From Siderastrea radians (taxonomy: Eukaryota; Cnidaria; Anthozoa; Scleractinia; Rhizangiidae), in contig OZ024898.1 in NCBI GenBank assembly GCA_964017195.1, positions 13,061,557 to 13,125,556 on the forward strand: a DNA stretch of 64,000 bases, in the 5' to 3' direction. The notes under the pieces were generated by a model. The model did not search any database, had not been told where the DNA came from, and worked only from the letters and a program-made list of their open reading frames with translations. Positions 47,697 through 57,910 of this stretch are shown piece after piece. Position numbers and translations under genes: made by a program. Position 1 is the first letter of the stretch. Every line of letters starts with the position of its first letter.

Positions 47697-48018
47697 ATAA
47701 ATAATGCTTAAATGCTTGGCTTTTGCCCGATGACGGTGGAGAAATACACAGAGTAAACAAGCTGAAGTTTTCGCTGTATGGATCTCGCAGCGACGGCGAT
47801 ACGGACGAGCGAGATCCCATAAGTGAGGCGATACTTGGCAGCATCGCCATGAACATCATTTCTTTGACAACATTGTGAGCGAGGGCAAATTCCTCGATCC
47901 ACTCGACGAAATACGGCGGTGCTACATCGGCCCAAGGTATTTCGATGCCAGAAGCCTCTTTAGCTACCGAAAGGATTAAATCTTCGCTTATTTTGCTTCG
48001 TTTTGGCGGAGTAGCCAT
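47697..48018 (-). CDS. First exon of the element's P-loop gene (Walker A)
   Basis: Starts MATPPKRSKISEDLILSVAK, then IEIPWADVAPPYFVEWIEEF, MMFMAMLPSIASLMG and SLFTLCISPPSSGKSQAFKH. PPSSGKS with a preceding hydrophobic strand is a Walker A (P-loop) nucleotide-binding motif at about residues 93-99. The lead-in with AxLPxIAxLxG before the P-loop resembles DUF3987-type proteins (primase/helicase-associated ATPases of phages, plasmids and animal transposons), by recall. The 3' limit is unclear because no good donor is seen near 47,697. Its start is 201 bp from the divergent transposase start, which points to a shared promoter. Confidence 0.6.
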
Positions 48019-48219
48019 CGTACGTGTTCACTGTGCAAGCAAAGGAACAAACAAGAGCGCGAAAATGAAGTTATTCGCGCCTAAATTCAATTTCGGCTTG
48101 CGTCACAGTCCCGCGTGACCTATCTATTGAATATTAACGAGGGAAGCGCGTAAGCGAGCGCGGTGGCTAGGCCACTTTGATGTAGATTGCCGGGAACGAG
48201 TCAGTCAACACAATCAAAG
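48019..48219. promoter_or_regulatory. Bidirectional promoter of the giant element
   Basis: 201 bp between ATG codons of the P-loop gene (minus) and the transposase (plus). It contains CGCGTCA/TGACGCAAG-type and GCGCGTAAGCGAGCGCGG CpG-rich stretches; no TATA box is clear. Confidence 0.45.
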
Positions 48220-50351
48220 ATGGCTACATTGAGTTCAATCGTGAGTTTTATCGTTCTAGGTGGTTTATTACAAAGCGCTTACTGTATCTCGCACAAAGGA
48301 AAACATTATCGTTACATACAGGATGTTCTGAATAAAGTCGCTGCAGATGTACCGCTCATTATTGTGGAGCCTCCGCCAGTGTGGTTTCGGTCGGGTTTAG
48401 GCTTTATACAGGATCCATATCATTATTTAAGACCAACACTTATACTATGGGATCCAGTTTCACAGCGAACCCTACAAAACGGAATTTTTCATTGCCCACG
48501 ATGTGATGTTGTGGATGTTTGTCTTAGGCCTGCACATTGGAAAGATGGGCGAAACGAAAGGAATGCTCCAAGATTGCTGTTCGCACGAAACGGTGTCACT
48601 TACTTGGTCAGTTGAGTATACAGATGTTGCAATGGCCATGAAATAGTGGCACACGATAATGCCATCCTTCAAAGTTTTCCCTGCAAGGAACATTTGCCAT
48701 TTCTTTTAAGCCACATAAGTGGAATAACACGAGAACTCTACAAGGATGTTGTACTTTATAGCAGTACTGGTATGAAAATCGAACAAATAGAGTGCCTGCT
48801 CGCGCAACAACATCTTGAGTATTTTGAGGAAAGGCGAGATATGTTTGAAAAAGGTATGAAATGTTGTCAGATTGAACAGACCAACAGTTCAAAATTCCCC
48901 ATATCAATGCCAGATGAACTGAAATCTCCCAGCAATGACTTCATTTGTCAGTGTATAGTCCATGATTACCAGCAGAACGAAATGCTTTATACACAGTGCA
49001 TGGCACAATCTAGTGCAACTTGGATTTCATGTGACCACACGTTTAAAGTAGCAGCTAACATTGGACTTCTGCGTCAGTCTGACAAAAAATGGGAAAAGCA
49101 GTATGATTCTATGTTCTGTATTCTCAATGAAGATGGAGTGGTTTTAGCATGGCAGTTGACCAAAGGAACAGCCTTTCACAATGTCAAAGATCTCTTAACA
49201 AATTTAAAAGGAAGATTTGAACAACAAAATAAAAATATTAAGCTTTGCATGATTGACAATTGCTGTGCATGGAGGAGAAAACTGCAAGATGTTTTTGGAT
49301 CTGAAATGGAGGTGAAATTAGACTTGTTCCATGCTGTACAGCGGGTTGTAAAATGTATACCTAAGCGACACCCCTTTGCCTACCGCTGCTGTCAAGTTTG
49401 TTTTTCGAGATCCGATAGATACTGGAGAGAAGCGTTCATTACCAACCCCTTCTCCACAGGTCATGATGGATAATATCAACAATTTTTTAAAAACGTGGAA
49501 AGATATCTCACATGGAAATCACGCAGTACTTACAGTTGCAGCAATGAAGGAAATTGAGAACTTAAAAAAACATGTAACCAAAGGATGTCTTTCGTATATT
49601 CCAGTGGGCTGTGGAAGTGAGAGAAATGAAAATCTGCACAAGTGCCTCCAACAAGCAGCCTCTAAAGGGCGTATAGGCGTTGCTTTGGCGGTTGCTCTTC
49701 TGACATCCTTCCTCTACAAATGGAATGAGAAACAAGCTGCCAAGAGTAAGGGGAAAAAACCAAAGGTATTGCCTCCTATAACCTCAAGAAAAGCAGGCCT
49801 TTTAACAGATGAAACTAGTTTAACCAAAGAAAAATTCGGAATAGGAGTTTCAAAACAACAAACAGATTGTATGACGTGTCTACCAGCAGCTTATGAACAG
49901 TGTACTAATTCGTTAAGTGAAATGCAAGATATCATGGAAAGGGCTTTTAATGACAGCTTAGAAGCAGGTGAGCTCAGTACTGAAATGGAGGAAGAAGATT
50001 CTATTAATTTAAAGGACATCGAGCATGAGGCATTTACACGAGCCCTCAACCATTACTTCCTGACAACTGATTTACCAGAAATGGTAAGCAGTGCTGTGAA
50101 TACTGATCACTTTCATTTAATGGCAACCCATGCATTGTTTGGTTTTGGAACAATGTCATCTCATTCTACATCTGAGAGTTCCAGTAAGCTTGAAAACGTT
50201 CTCTCTAGTTACAACTTTGCCAGAATACAAGTTGCACCTGATGGAGATTGTTTATTTTCAAGTGTGATTTTTCAGCTTAAGCAAATGGTATCTTCAGGGA
50301 ATTTAGATCTTGTAAATCATTTAAAAGCAATTGGATTTGATACTCTCCTAC
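48220..50351 (+). pseudogene. DDE transposase fused to OTU domain, first segment
   Basis: The start is the ATG at 48,220 (MATLSSIVSFIVLGG); the frame has a TGA at 48,613 where family sequence continues (VYRCCNGHEIVAHDNAI), and shifts +1 near 49,385. Likely catalytic residues: Asp at 49,033 (WISCDHTFKVAANIG), Asp at 49,255 (CMIDNCCAWRRKL), the LDLFHAVQRVVK helix, and Glu at 49,628 (GSERNENLHKCL), so an RNase-H DDE core of about 300 residues. Then a low-complexity linker and the start of an OTU domain, RIQVAPDGDCLFSSVIFQL, with catalytic Asp-Gly-Asp-Cys (Cys codon 50,249). The frame is cut by the Academ-like insertion at 50,352 and continues at 56,898. The transposase would bind element ends and cut DNA in the nucleus; what its OTU domain does is unknown, though ubiquitin removal is the family's usual activity. 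No longer functional. Confidence 0.75.
50349..50351 (+). repeat. Left TAC target duplication of the Academ-like element
   Basis: TAC precedes the terminal TAGTCAGGAGGC and follows the terminal GCCTCCTGACTA at 56,898-56,900. Confidence 0.75.
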
Positions 50352-50566
50352 TAGTCAGGAGGCTCAGGTTCAAAATATGCTTATTTTTCATTTTCGCTAA
50401 ACATTTTGAGTAGAAGCAGGAAACATAGCTTAAAATTTTCGTCTTGTCACGCTGATTAAGAATATTGCTGTTTCCAGCTTCAAAACGCAGGTGTTTGGGA
50501 TTTAAGGGGGTGTTTTTTCCAGAAGCTTGCTCCTGCAACATGGAAGCGAGGCTGAACTGGAAAAGG
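50352..50566 (+). repeat. Left terminal inverted repeat, Academ-like element
   Basis: Pairs with 56,695-56,897. Past the repeat there are further loose copies of an (A/G)CGAGGCT(G/A)AA motif (near 50,550, 50,702, 51,036 and 51,058), mirrored by CAGCCTCGCTTTCATG near 56,553; these subterminal words may be transposase sites. Confidence 0.8.
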
Positions 50567-51375
50567 TAATAAAAGCAAATCAAACACTTCCAAATTGAAA
50601 AAAAATCAATTATTTCATTTCCCGAAGTGTATCCTACACAGTTGACATCTAAATCAATACCATAAGAATGGACACGTGAACATAACTGCTCTTGCATGAA
50701 AACGAGGCTAAACCAAAAAAAAAGACATACCAAGGTATGGAAAATGTATAAAACTGTGGGAAATTCGTCACATAGCGACTTTTTTTTAAAAATACAGTTA
50801 TTTTATTTCCTTTAATTTGCCGCTAATGATATTAAATGTAAATTTTCTGAGTGACAAACCTTCCAACTTACGAATTTAAAGTAATGTTATAATGGATTTT
50901 TTTTTCGCTGTCTGCTGACGTTAAAGATAGGAAAAAAACTCCTTGAAAAAACGATATTTTAAAAAAGCATTGCTTAAAATATTTTTCTTACACCGAGGGG
51001 AGCATGAAAACGAATTTAGCATCTGAAGGAGGCTCGCACCAGAATGAGGCTTGAATCAAAACGAGGCAAATCTAGACCGCCATTTTGTTTTTCAAAGCAA
51101 GACACATACAGGTTGTTTAGAGAAGTACTACAGTGTAGGAAATAAATTAAGTGGCCGTCTCAATACGAGGAATATAAGGAGCAAGATGTAGAGCCTTTTT
51201 TACCAAGAAGACTGAAGAAACACATGTATTAACGAGTTTAGGTGAGTTGTTTTGCTTCATACGTGTGCACGATCGTTGGAGTATTTGCTCCAAAATATTT
51301 TGAAGTTAGCAACAATATTTTGGGAATTAGGCAACAATAGCTGCTTTATTCTTATAGAATAGTACCTCTAATGGA

Positions 51376-53589
51376 ATGGAGGCAGCTGCCACACTCTCCC
51401 TGGGAGATATCCATGTTGTTGCCAGTAAAGAAGTGGACTGGAAGAAGTGCATCATTTGTCAAGAAAACAAATTTCCAGCAAAGAAGTTCCCCCTATCAAA
51501 AGGTACTAGTGTTGGGATTTCAAAAGTGGTTCAAAGTGGTGAGGTGAGAAGTCAGTGGAATGATAGTAGTTATAAGCTGTGCTCAAGCGTAGTTAGTTGT
51601 CTTAAGGAAAAAGGTAGCGAAGATGTTTATTGGCATAGGCAGTGCTACAGCGATTTTACGAATAAAGAACACATTCAGCGACTGCAGAATCGAGCATCTA
51701 TTGCAAATTCAGATGAAGCCATTCCAGAACCGCTCACAGCTGCTTTGAGGAGGTCATCTCTAGATCCAGTAGACTGGAAGAAATACGTTTTTTGCCAGAC
51801 TGATTTAAAAAAGGTAGCCTTGAACTGTGTCCAGACAATGGAAACCTCAGACAAAATCCTAAAGAATGCGATATTTGACAAAGAGATGAGCTGCAGGTTG
51901 GCTGGAATTAGCGACCTCATAGCTGAAGATTGTAAATACCATCTTAAGTGCTATACACGATTCCTAAGAAACACGCAGAAAATACCGCGGGACAACCAAG
52001 AAAAAGGAAAAGCCGAGATTACCTGTTTCGAGGAAGTTATGAGTCTACTCCACCAGAGGCTTTCTGAAGGTCACATCTACTCTATTAAAGCTGTGTGGAC
52101 ATACTACTCAAACAGGCTCGAACAGAAGTATCAAGTCCAGTCAGGAATTTATAGAAGTAACAGATTCAAAGATAGGATCCAGGAGTTTCTTGGCGATACT
52201 GCATCATTCATCTCACCGTTGAACCCTTCTCAACCCCATTTAATTGTATCTTCAAATCTTGGCGAAGCAGCTCTGCGTTCTCTGCTAACGGAGCCAAATC
52301 TGAGCCTACAAACAGAACATGGGTCATGTAATGATGAACTTTACAATGATGCCATTGAAGACATAGATGTGGAAGTTGAACTGTTGAGTTGGCTGTATCG
52401 GGTTGCAGTAAAGGTCCATCACGATGTAAAATCCGCACCTACTCATGACTGTATTGGTAACATCAATCAAGAGAGTGCCGAAGAAATAGTGCCGGAAAGC
52501 TTGTTTATTTTGATTTCGCTCTTGTGTACTGGATGTCAAAGAGAGGAAAACAAAGGTGATGCGGACTTGAAAGCTCGCGTGTTAAGTATCTGCCAAGATA
52601 TCGTATTTTTGGCATCGAGGGGGCGTAAGTTAACACCAAAGCATCTTGGCTTGGGACTAACTGTTCATCAGGCAACTCGATCAAAAGAGCTTGTACAGCT
52701 TTTGCATGGAGCTGGCCACTCTGTTAGCTACGAAACTGTTCTCAGAATGGATAACACAATCGCAAATGATGTTCTTGAAAGGTATAAAGAAAATGGAAAT
52801 ATCTTTGTGCCTCGAAACTTTGCCGACAGCACGGCCACGTACACCCGCTATGCTGTTGACAACATCGATATTAATGAAGAAACCCTGAGTGGCATGGGTA
52901 CTTTTCATGCAACTCAATCGGCAGCTCTCCGGCGGAAGGCCGATGGGGAATCAACAATGGATATTCAAGTAAGTCCCCAATCAGCTAGGCATCTAGATTT
53001 GGAAGTACCATCGGAGCTACATGAGCTCAGTGAGATTTCGCTCGAAAACAAGAAACCAGAGCCAGTGATAGAAGAACCAGTCGAAGAGGGATGGTACACC
53101 CCAATACAGGAGAAAATAGATGAATCGTACAAGAAAGAGCTTGCCTGGATTCTGGGTCGTTTAGCTCAACAACAGCCTGAGTTGCAGAAGCTTCCAGGAT
53201 GGTCTGGGTTCAACCAATTGTTGTCTAATAATGACCCCGAGGTTACTATCGTTGGTCCACTACCAATTCTGAATGCCCCAGCCCATGAATTTGAAAGTCT
53301 GTGGACAATCATTCTAAGATGCCAAGCGATGACGAGGCTAAGGAGTGGAAAGTATACAGTAGTAACAATGGATGAAGGGTTGTACAATAAAGCCAAGATG
53401 CTTCAATGGGCAAAGATGGAAGAGTTAAAAAGTGTTGTTATCGTACTTGGGGGTTTCCACACCCAAATGACATTTACCAAAGTCATTGGAAAGTACTTAG
53501 AGTCGTCTGGCATCTCAGACATATGGGCAGAGAGTGAGGTGTTCGGAGAAACCACAGCTGAGAACATTCTCAAAGAAATCGTGTCATGA
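51376..53589 (+). CDS. Academ-like transposase, N-terminal part
   Basis: 737 residues from MEAAATLSLGDIHVVASKEV. Two related zinc-binding-like repeats open the protein: KKCIICQENKFP ... YWHRQCYSDF (about residues 28-95) and KKYVFCQTDLKK ... KYHLKCYTRF (about 138-195); the second has lost one Cys of the first CxxC pair. A long helical region follows (HLGLGLTVHQATRSKELVQL; HSVSYETVLRMDNTIANDV; YAVDNIDINEETLSG), the last of which may hold an acidic catalytic residue (VDNIDIN), then DEGLYNKAKMLQW and LGGFHTQMTFTKVIGKYLES. The frame runs into TGA at 53,587, overlapping the next by 4 bp (ATGA). In relatives I recall the two parts are one chain; phase analysis places a single indel near 53,565-53,580. 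Confidence 0.7.
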   Translation: MEAAATLSLGDIHVVASKEVDWKKCIICQENKFPAKKFPLSKGTSVGISKVVQSGEVRSQWNDSSYKLCSSVVSCLKEKGSEDVYWHRQCYSDFTNKEHIQRLQNRASIANSDEAIPEPLTAALRRSSLDPVDWKKYVFCQTDLKKVALNCVQTMETSDKILKNAIFDKEMSCRLAGISDLIAEDCKYHLKCYTRFLRNTQKIPRDNQEKGKAEITCFEEVMSLLHQRLSEGHIYSIKAVWTYYSNRLEQKYQVQSGIYRSNRFKDRIQEFLGDTASFISPLNPSQPHLIVSSNLGEAALRSLLTEPNLSLQTEHGSCNDELYNDAIEDIDVEVELLSWLYRVAVKVHHDVKSAPTHDCIGNINQESAEEIVPESLFILISLLCTGCQREENKGDADLKARVLSICQDIVFLASRGRKLTPKHLGLGLTVHQATRSKELVQLLHGAGHSVSYETVLRMDNTIANDVLERYKENGNIFVPRNFADSTATYTRYAVDNIDINEETLSGMGTFHATQSAALRRKADGESTMDIQVSPQSARHLDLEVPSELHELSEISLENKKPEPVIEEPVEEGWYTPIQEKIDESYKKELAWILGRLAQQQPELQKLPGWSGFNQLLSNNDPEVTIVGPLPILNAPAHEFESLWTIILRCQAMTRLRSGKYTVVTMDEGLYNKAKMLQWAKMEELKSVVIVLGGFHTQMTFTKVIGKYLESSGISDIWAESEVFGETTAENILKEIVS

Positions 53590-56078
53590 GGGCTCACAAG
53601 CTAAGTTACGAGGCGTTGTGGAGGGTACTGTGGCCTCTGTTGGTATTATGGGCCAAGGATAACGGGAAAGATGACAAACTTGTAGACCTTTCAATGCAGT
53701 TGGCATCCAAGTTTGACCAGAGCTCTGAGATGGACACAGCAGCATACAGCAATCTCATTGATGAAGTTGGTCAAGTTACAGACATTGTCAGAGAATTTGA
53801 TGCTACACGTCAAGATGATTCGACATACTGCTATTGGAGGCAGTATATGCACTTGGTTTGTATTCTGTTAAGGTTTACACGAGCCATTCGAGAGGGAACC
53901 TGGGAACTCTACCTTTCATCTTTTGCTGAGATGCTTCCCTGGTTTGCTGCGTTCGATCATACCAATTACACTAGATGGGGAGTAATATTTCTGACAGACA
54001 TGAAGTTGTTACCACGCACGGCGCCAGAGATGTATCAGGGGTTCCAGAGTGGTGACTTCGTGACAAAGGAGACAAAACATGCATTTAATCAGATTGCCGA
54101 CGACCAAGCTCTTGAGCACGTCAACAAGTCTGGCAAAGTAGCAGGAGGGCTTGTGAGAATAACACGAACAGAATCTGCAAGAGATCGATGGTGTCTCACT
54201 TATAATGAGAGAGCTAAGTTGTCTGAGGACACAAAAGCGATGTTTGATGTCGGAGCTGAAACAAAGGGTGCTAGTCACAAAGATCTCGGAAAGGCAAGGA
54301 TGCAAAGAGACGAAGAAGATGTCCTAAAGTTGGTCTCACTTTTCCGTAGATATGATGTTTTCCGTGAAACAGGAAACTTAGTTGTTGTCACAACAGGCGA
54401 TGTTGCAAGCGAAGAGATTAAGCAAGATTTGCTGAAAGCCGAAGAGATTGGCAAGACTATAGTGAAGGAATTCGTCCAAGCCAGAATTATCAAGAAAGAA
54501 ATAAAGTTTCATGACAGTCTCAAGCAAAAGAAGTTGAAGACCTTCGAGACTTTGTATTCAGTGCCAGTCTCACTGGATAAAAGCAAGACTGTTGCCGTTA
54601 AGGCAGACAGAGATCTTTTGAGAAGAGTAGTAGTTGCTCTAGAATCAGGACGTGACGTTGACGTGGACACTCTGTTACAAAAAGAGCTTTCTCCTGTTCC
54701 ACTATTAATTGCTACATTGGATGGATGTCTGAGACACTCGTCAGGCAAGTCTGACCTTGGAAACATATTACAACAGAATGTTCATCAAACTCAGCCCCCA
54801 GTAAGCCAGTATGAAACATGTACCATTATCGACGGAATGGCAGCCGTCCAGAGCCTTGGCAATTCCCCTGGTTCAAAAACGTTCGGACAGTGGAGTGACA
54901 GTTTCACAGCGTATGTTTCATCTCACTTCTCGGACAACTGCACTAGAGTTGATGTCGTATTTGACCGATACGTACGAAATTCCATTAAGGGAGGTGCACG
55001 AGAGAAACGGAAAGATGGAAAGAGCAAGGGAATCAGAAGAGATGTGGAGAGCAGGGAACAAAGAATTGCAAACTGGGACAGGTTTATTGTCGTTGAAGAA
55101 AATAAGGCCAGTCTTGCCCACTTTCTACCAACCGAAATGACTCAACGCTACGAAGCGCACCCTAGACATGAGCTGGTGGTTAGTGGAGGTTTTAATGAAA
55201 TACTCAAGGTGTGGTCGTCTAATACGTCAAGAGAGGACCTGCAAGAGCTGTCGTCAGACCACGAAGAGGCAGATACAAGAATTGTTCTTCATGCTAAGCA
55301 CGCAGCTGCTGTAGGTTACAAGCAGGTGAATGTGTTGTGCCGTGACACAGATGTGCTAGTCCTCCTCCTGGCGCACAGAGAAGATCTATGTGAAGAGATC
55401 TGGATGTTCTCCGGTACTTCCCGAAGAAAGAAATACACTCCTGTCCACAAGATCAGATTACCCGAGGAAAAGAGGAAGTCTTTGATTCCCTTTCATGCCA
55501 TCACTGGTTGTGATACAACCAGCCAGTTTGCCGGTATTGGTAAGCAAACAGCCTGGAAAGTGTTTGACAGTTCACCAAAACTAATTGAGCACCTAGGAGA
55601 AGATTGCCCACCTAAGGCTGGTGTCTTGGCGGATGCAGAAGCATTTGTATGTCAGCTGTACAACCATGGGACAGATGAAGTAGACATTGACAAAGAAAGA
55701 GCAGCAGCATTTCGCAAAGTAAAGAAGAACCTTGATACCCTCCCCCCGACAAAGGATGCACTACATCTTCATATACGACGTGCAAACTTCCAGTCCATGA
55801 TATGGAAGAAAGCCAAAGAGCTGCGACCAACCCTGGCAAGACCAGAAGAGAACGGATGGTTCTTAAAGGAAGGAGTTCTTAAGCCGCAATTGACAAATCA
55901 AGAGGAAGTGTCAGCATCGTGTTTACAATTAGCGTTCTGTGGTTGTACTCGTGAGGACAGCTGCGTCAACCGGCGCTGTACCTGTGTTCGGCTATCTCTT
56001 GGTTGCTCTAAGGGTTGCAAGTGTGGAGACGCATGTAGGAATACAAGAAACAACTCAGTGGAAGCAGATGATGTGTAA
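53586..56078 (+). CDS. Academ-like transposase, C-terminal part (XPG-like + Cys-rich)
   Basis: 830 residues, frame -1 to the previous. Starts in MRAHKLSYEALWRVLWPLLV; the same frame is readable a little upstream (NRVMRAHKL), so the ATG is likely internal to one larger protein. The region about 559-645 reads HEEADTRIVLHAKHAAAVGY, VLCRDTDVLVLLLAHR and FHAITGCDTTSQFAGIGK, the Asp/Glu pattern of the PIN/XPG (FEN1-like) nuclease fold with a helix-hairpin-like GIGK step. The tail (about 782-820) has nine Cys in CGCTREDSCVNRRCTCVRLS and GCSKGCKCGDACRNT, a CXC/tesmin-like zinc cluster matching the Cys8 finger described for Academ. Apart from the frameshift with the previous frame, it appears intact. 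Confidence 0.75.
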   Translation: MRAHKLSYEALWRVLWPLLVLWAKDNGKDDKLVDLSMQLASKFDQSSEMDTAAYSNLIDEVGQVTDIVREFDATRQDDSTYCYWRQYMHLVCILLRFTRAIREGTWELYLSSFAEMLPWFAAFDHTNYTRWGVIFLTDMKLLPRTAPEMYQGFQSGDFVTKETKHAFNQIADDQALEHVNKSGKVAGGLVRITRTESARDRWCLTYNERAKLSEDTKAMFDVGAETKGASHKDLGKARMQRDEEDVLKLVSLFRRYDVFRETGNLVVVTTGDVASEEIKQDLLKAEEIGKTIVKEFVQARIIKKEIKFHDSLKQKKLKTFETLYSVPVSLDKSKTVAVKADRDLLRRVVVALESGRDVDVDTLLQKELSPVPLLIATLDGCLRHSSGKSDLGNILQQNVHQTQPPVSQYETCTIIDGMAAVQSLGNSPGSKTFGQWSDSFTAYVSSHFSDNCTRVDVVFDRYVRNSIKGGAREKRKDGKSKGIRRDVESREQRIANWDRFIVVEENKASLAHFLPTEMTQRYEAHPRHELVVSGGFNEILKVWSSNTSREDLQELSSDHEEADTRIVLHAKHAAAVGYKQVNVLCRDTDVLVLLLAHREDLCEEIWMFSGTSRRKKYTPVHKIRLPEEKRKSLIPFHAITGCDTTSQFAGIGKQTAWKVFDSSPKLIEHLGEDCPPKAGVLADAEAFVCQLYNHGTDEVDIDKERAAAFRKVKKNLDTLPPTKDALHLHIRRANFQSMIWKKAKELRPTLARPEENGWFLKEGVLKPQLTNQEEVSASCLQLAFCGCTREDSCVNRRCTCVRLSLGCSKGCKCGDACRNTRNNSVEADDV

Positions 56079-56694
56079 TGTACTGTAGATAGCCTACATC
56101 ACTGCAGAAAACATTTTAGCTACTCTTTCTATTTAATGGCCAAACTATGAACATAACACATCTGAGAATCAAACAGTAGTTAAAGATTGTCCAGACTGAA
56201 GAAAATAGCCCTTTTGTAGGCAGTGAATAAATATGTTTGAGCGGACACTGTTACAAGATTAACTTTTATTTTGATTGATTACAATCATTTACCCTCATTT
56301 GGATATTGTAAGCAAGAATTTTATTCAAAGTGGATAGAAAGTATTATTTTCTATAAATATTACTGAGAAGAGTCCTACATGTTTTTAAAAAAAAAATTTA
56401 CAAGTGTCACGTGACTAGTGTGTAGTACCCAGGTGAGATCGTTTCATCATAGGTATCAATGTCATCTAGTCAAAAACACCTTTATAAAAAACTATTACCG
56501 ATATTTCCATCCGTTTGCCAATCTTATTCGTATTTTGATTACATAGATTGTTACAGCCTCGCTTTCATGCTGCAATAGCAGAAATGGTCACGTGACATGA
56601 TTTGTGCTATACATATTTGATGTGAAACACTTTGGGGCAATCAAATAAATAATTTGCATCATTTTATGAATTATTTGCCTTGCTTTAAACATCT

Positions 56695-56897
56695 TTTTCC
56701 AGTTCAGCCTCGCTTCCATGTTGCAGGAGCAAGCTTCTGGAAAAAACACCCCCTTAAATCCCAAACACCTGCGTTTTGAAGCTGGAAACAGCAATATTCT
56801 TAATCAGCGTGACAAGACGAAAATTTTAAGCTATGTTTCCTGCTTCTACTCAAAATGTTTAGCGAAAATCGTTTTTTTGCTTTCTGCCTCCTGACTA
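56695..56897 (-). repeat. Right terminal inverted repeat, Academ-like element
   Basis: Inverted copy of 50,352-50,566, ending GCCTCCTGACTA directly before TAC. Confidence 0.8.
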
Positions 56898-57910
56898 TAC
56901 AGGAGGGACAAAACATTGCTGTTGCTGGTCTTCGAAGCTTAATGGTTTCCGAACTGCTTGAAAACAGAGAAGTTTATGAAGGCTACATAACCAATGATGG
57001 TGTTGAATATGAAGAACAAGTAAAGAACTTCAAACAACTAGGGATTTACAGTGGGGAGATAGGAAATTTGATGGCTTTATCTTTAGCCAATGTTTTGAAA
57101 GTCAACATGGTCCTATTCACATCAATGGAGAACTTTCCTCTTATCCCAATTTCTCCTTTTCAGAAAATTTGCACTCAGCAAGCTTTGTATCTTGCTCTTA
57201 ACCACTTGGGAGGTGGACACTATGACCCCGTTGTAGAAGTTTCAAGAACGGCAGACACTGGACATATTTCCCTTAAAAGTTGTGAACAAGCTAGTTCAAG
57301 TACAACAGTTACTGACAAAGAGTCCAAGGGTTGTGCTTGTGGGCGAGGAGCAGCTAAAAAAAGGAAAACCCAACCTGAAGGTGACCCAATTACCACCACT
57401 TCAACGCCATTCTGTTTTCAGGTACCTGGGGAGCGTAGAACACTCTGTCCTTGCTACAGAGCTTTCAAGGCTTGCACAGCCATGTGCAGATGCTTTAACT
57501 GCTGTAATTCGATTGGTAGAAGGCCTGATGGTAACCAAAAGAAGCATCAGCCCCGGAAACGTGAGAGTCATGCATTACAAAACGTAGAGACTAATAGTCT
57601 AAAATTTATGCAAGATAAGGAGGAAAGTCCCGTAGAGCCGAAATGGACAAAACTGGAACATATTCTTGTGGAAGTTATCCAGGACGTGTTAATAGAAAAG
57701 CAAGGAGAAGCCACTGATCAAAGTGTGTGTAAAGTGTTCAATAACATTGTTTCTGTTGCAAATTCTGGCAAAGAAATTAACATTCCGATCTCTACAAAGT
57801 CAGAAAAGTCAATCAGCAAAAAAATGAAATCAATCAAGCTCCAGGCAGTACTTTTCAGGCAGTTCAACCTCAACCAAGTTGCAGAGAATTTGTGTGGTGA
57901 TTCCACATGA
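56898..57910 (+). pseudogene. DDE-OTU transposase, second segment (OTU C-terminus + CXC tail)
   Basis: Continues in phase from the codon CTA at 50,348-50,350: after one TAC is removed the junction reads CTC CTA CAG GAG, joining FDTLL to QEGQNIAVAGLRSL. The rest of the OTU domain follows, with NLMALSLANVLKVNMVLF and the catalytic-His motif GGGHYDPV (His codon 57,218). Then a Cys-rich tail: CACGRGAAKKRKT and LCPCYRAFKACTAMCRCFNC followed by CN, a CXC domain like that of MSL2 and several DDE transposases, probably for DNA contact. A basic, Lys/Ser-rich C-terminus ends at TGA 57,908-57,910. Confidence 0.75.

Larger units (their letters stand above)
50352..56897 (+). mobile_element. Academ-like DNA transposon (6,546 bp)
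   Basis: Terminal inverted repeats of about 200 bp (50,352-50,566 and 56,695-56,897) start TAGTCAGGAGGC. After a 20-bp dissimilar stretch they are near identical (CGCTAAACATTTTGAGTAGA ... GAAGCGAGGCTGAACTGG). The flanking duplication is 3 bp (TAC). Coding is one large protein with an XPG-type nuclease-like region and a Cys-rich C-terminus. Academ elements are known for 3-4 bp duplications, an XPG-like nuclease and a Cys8 zinc finger, so I assign it there with fair confidence. It sits inside the OTU domain of the giant element's transposase. Confidence 0.8.

Noticed and set aside
48220..57910. OTU gene as a normal host deubiquitinase
   Set aside because: The OTU domain is in phase with a DDE core and CXC tail and lies between transposon ends, so it belongs to the mobile element.
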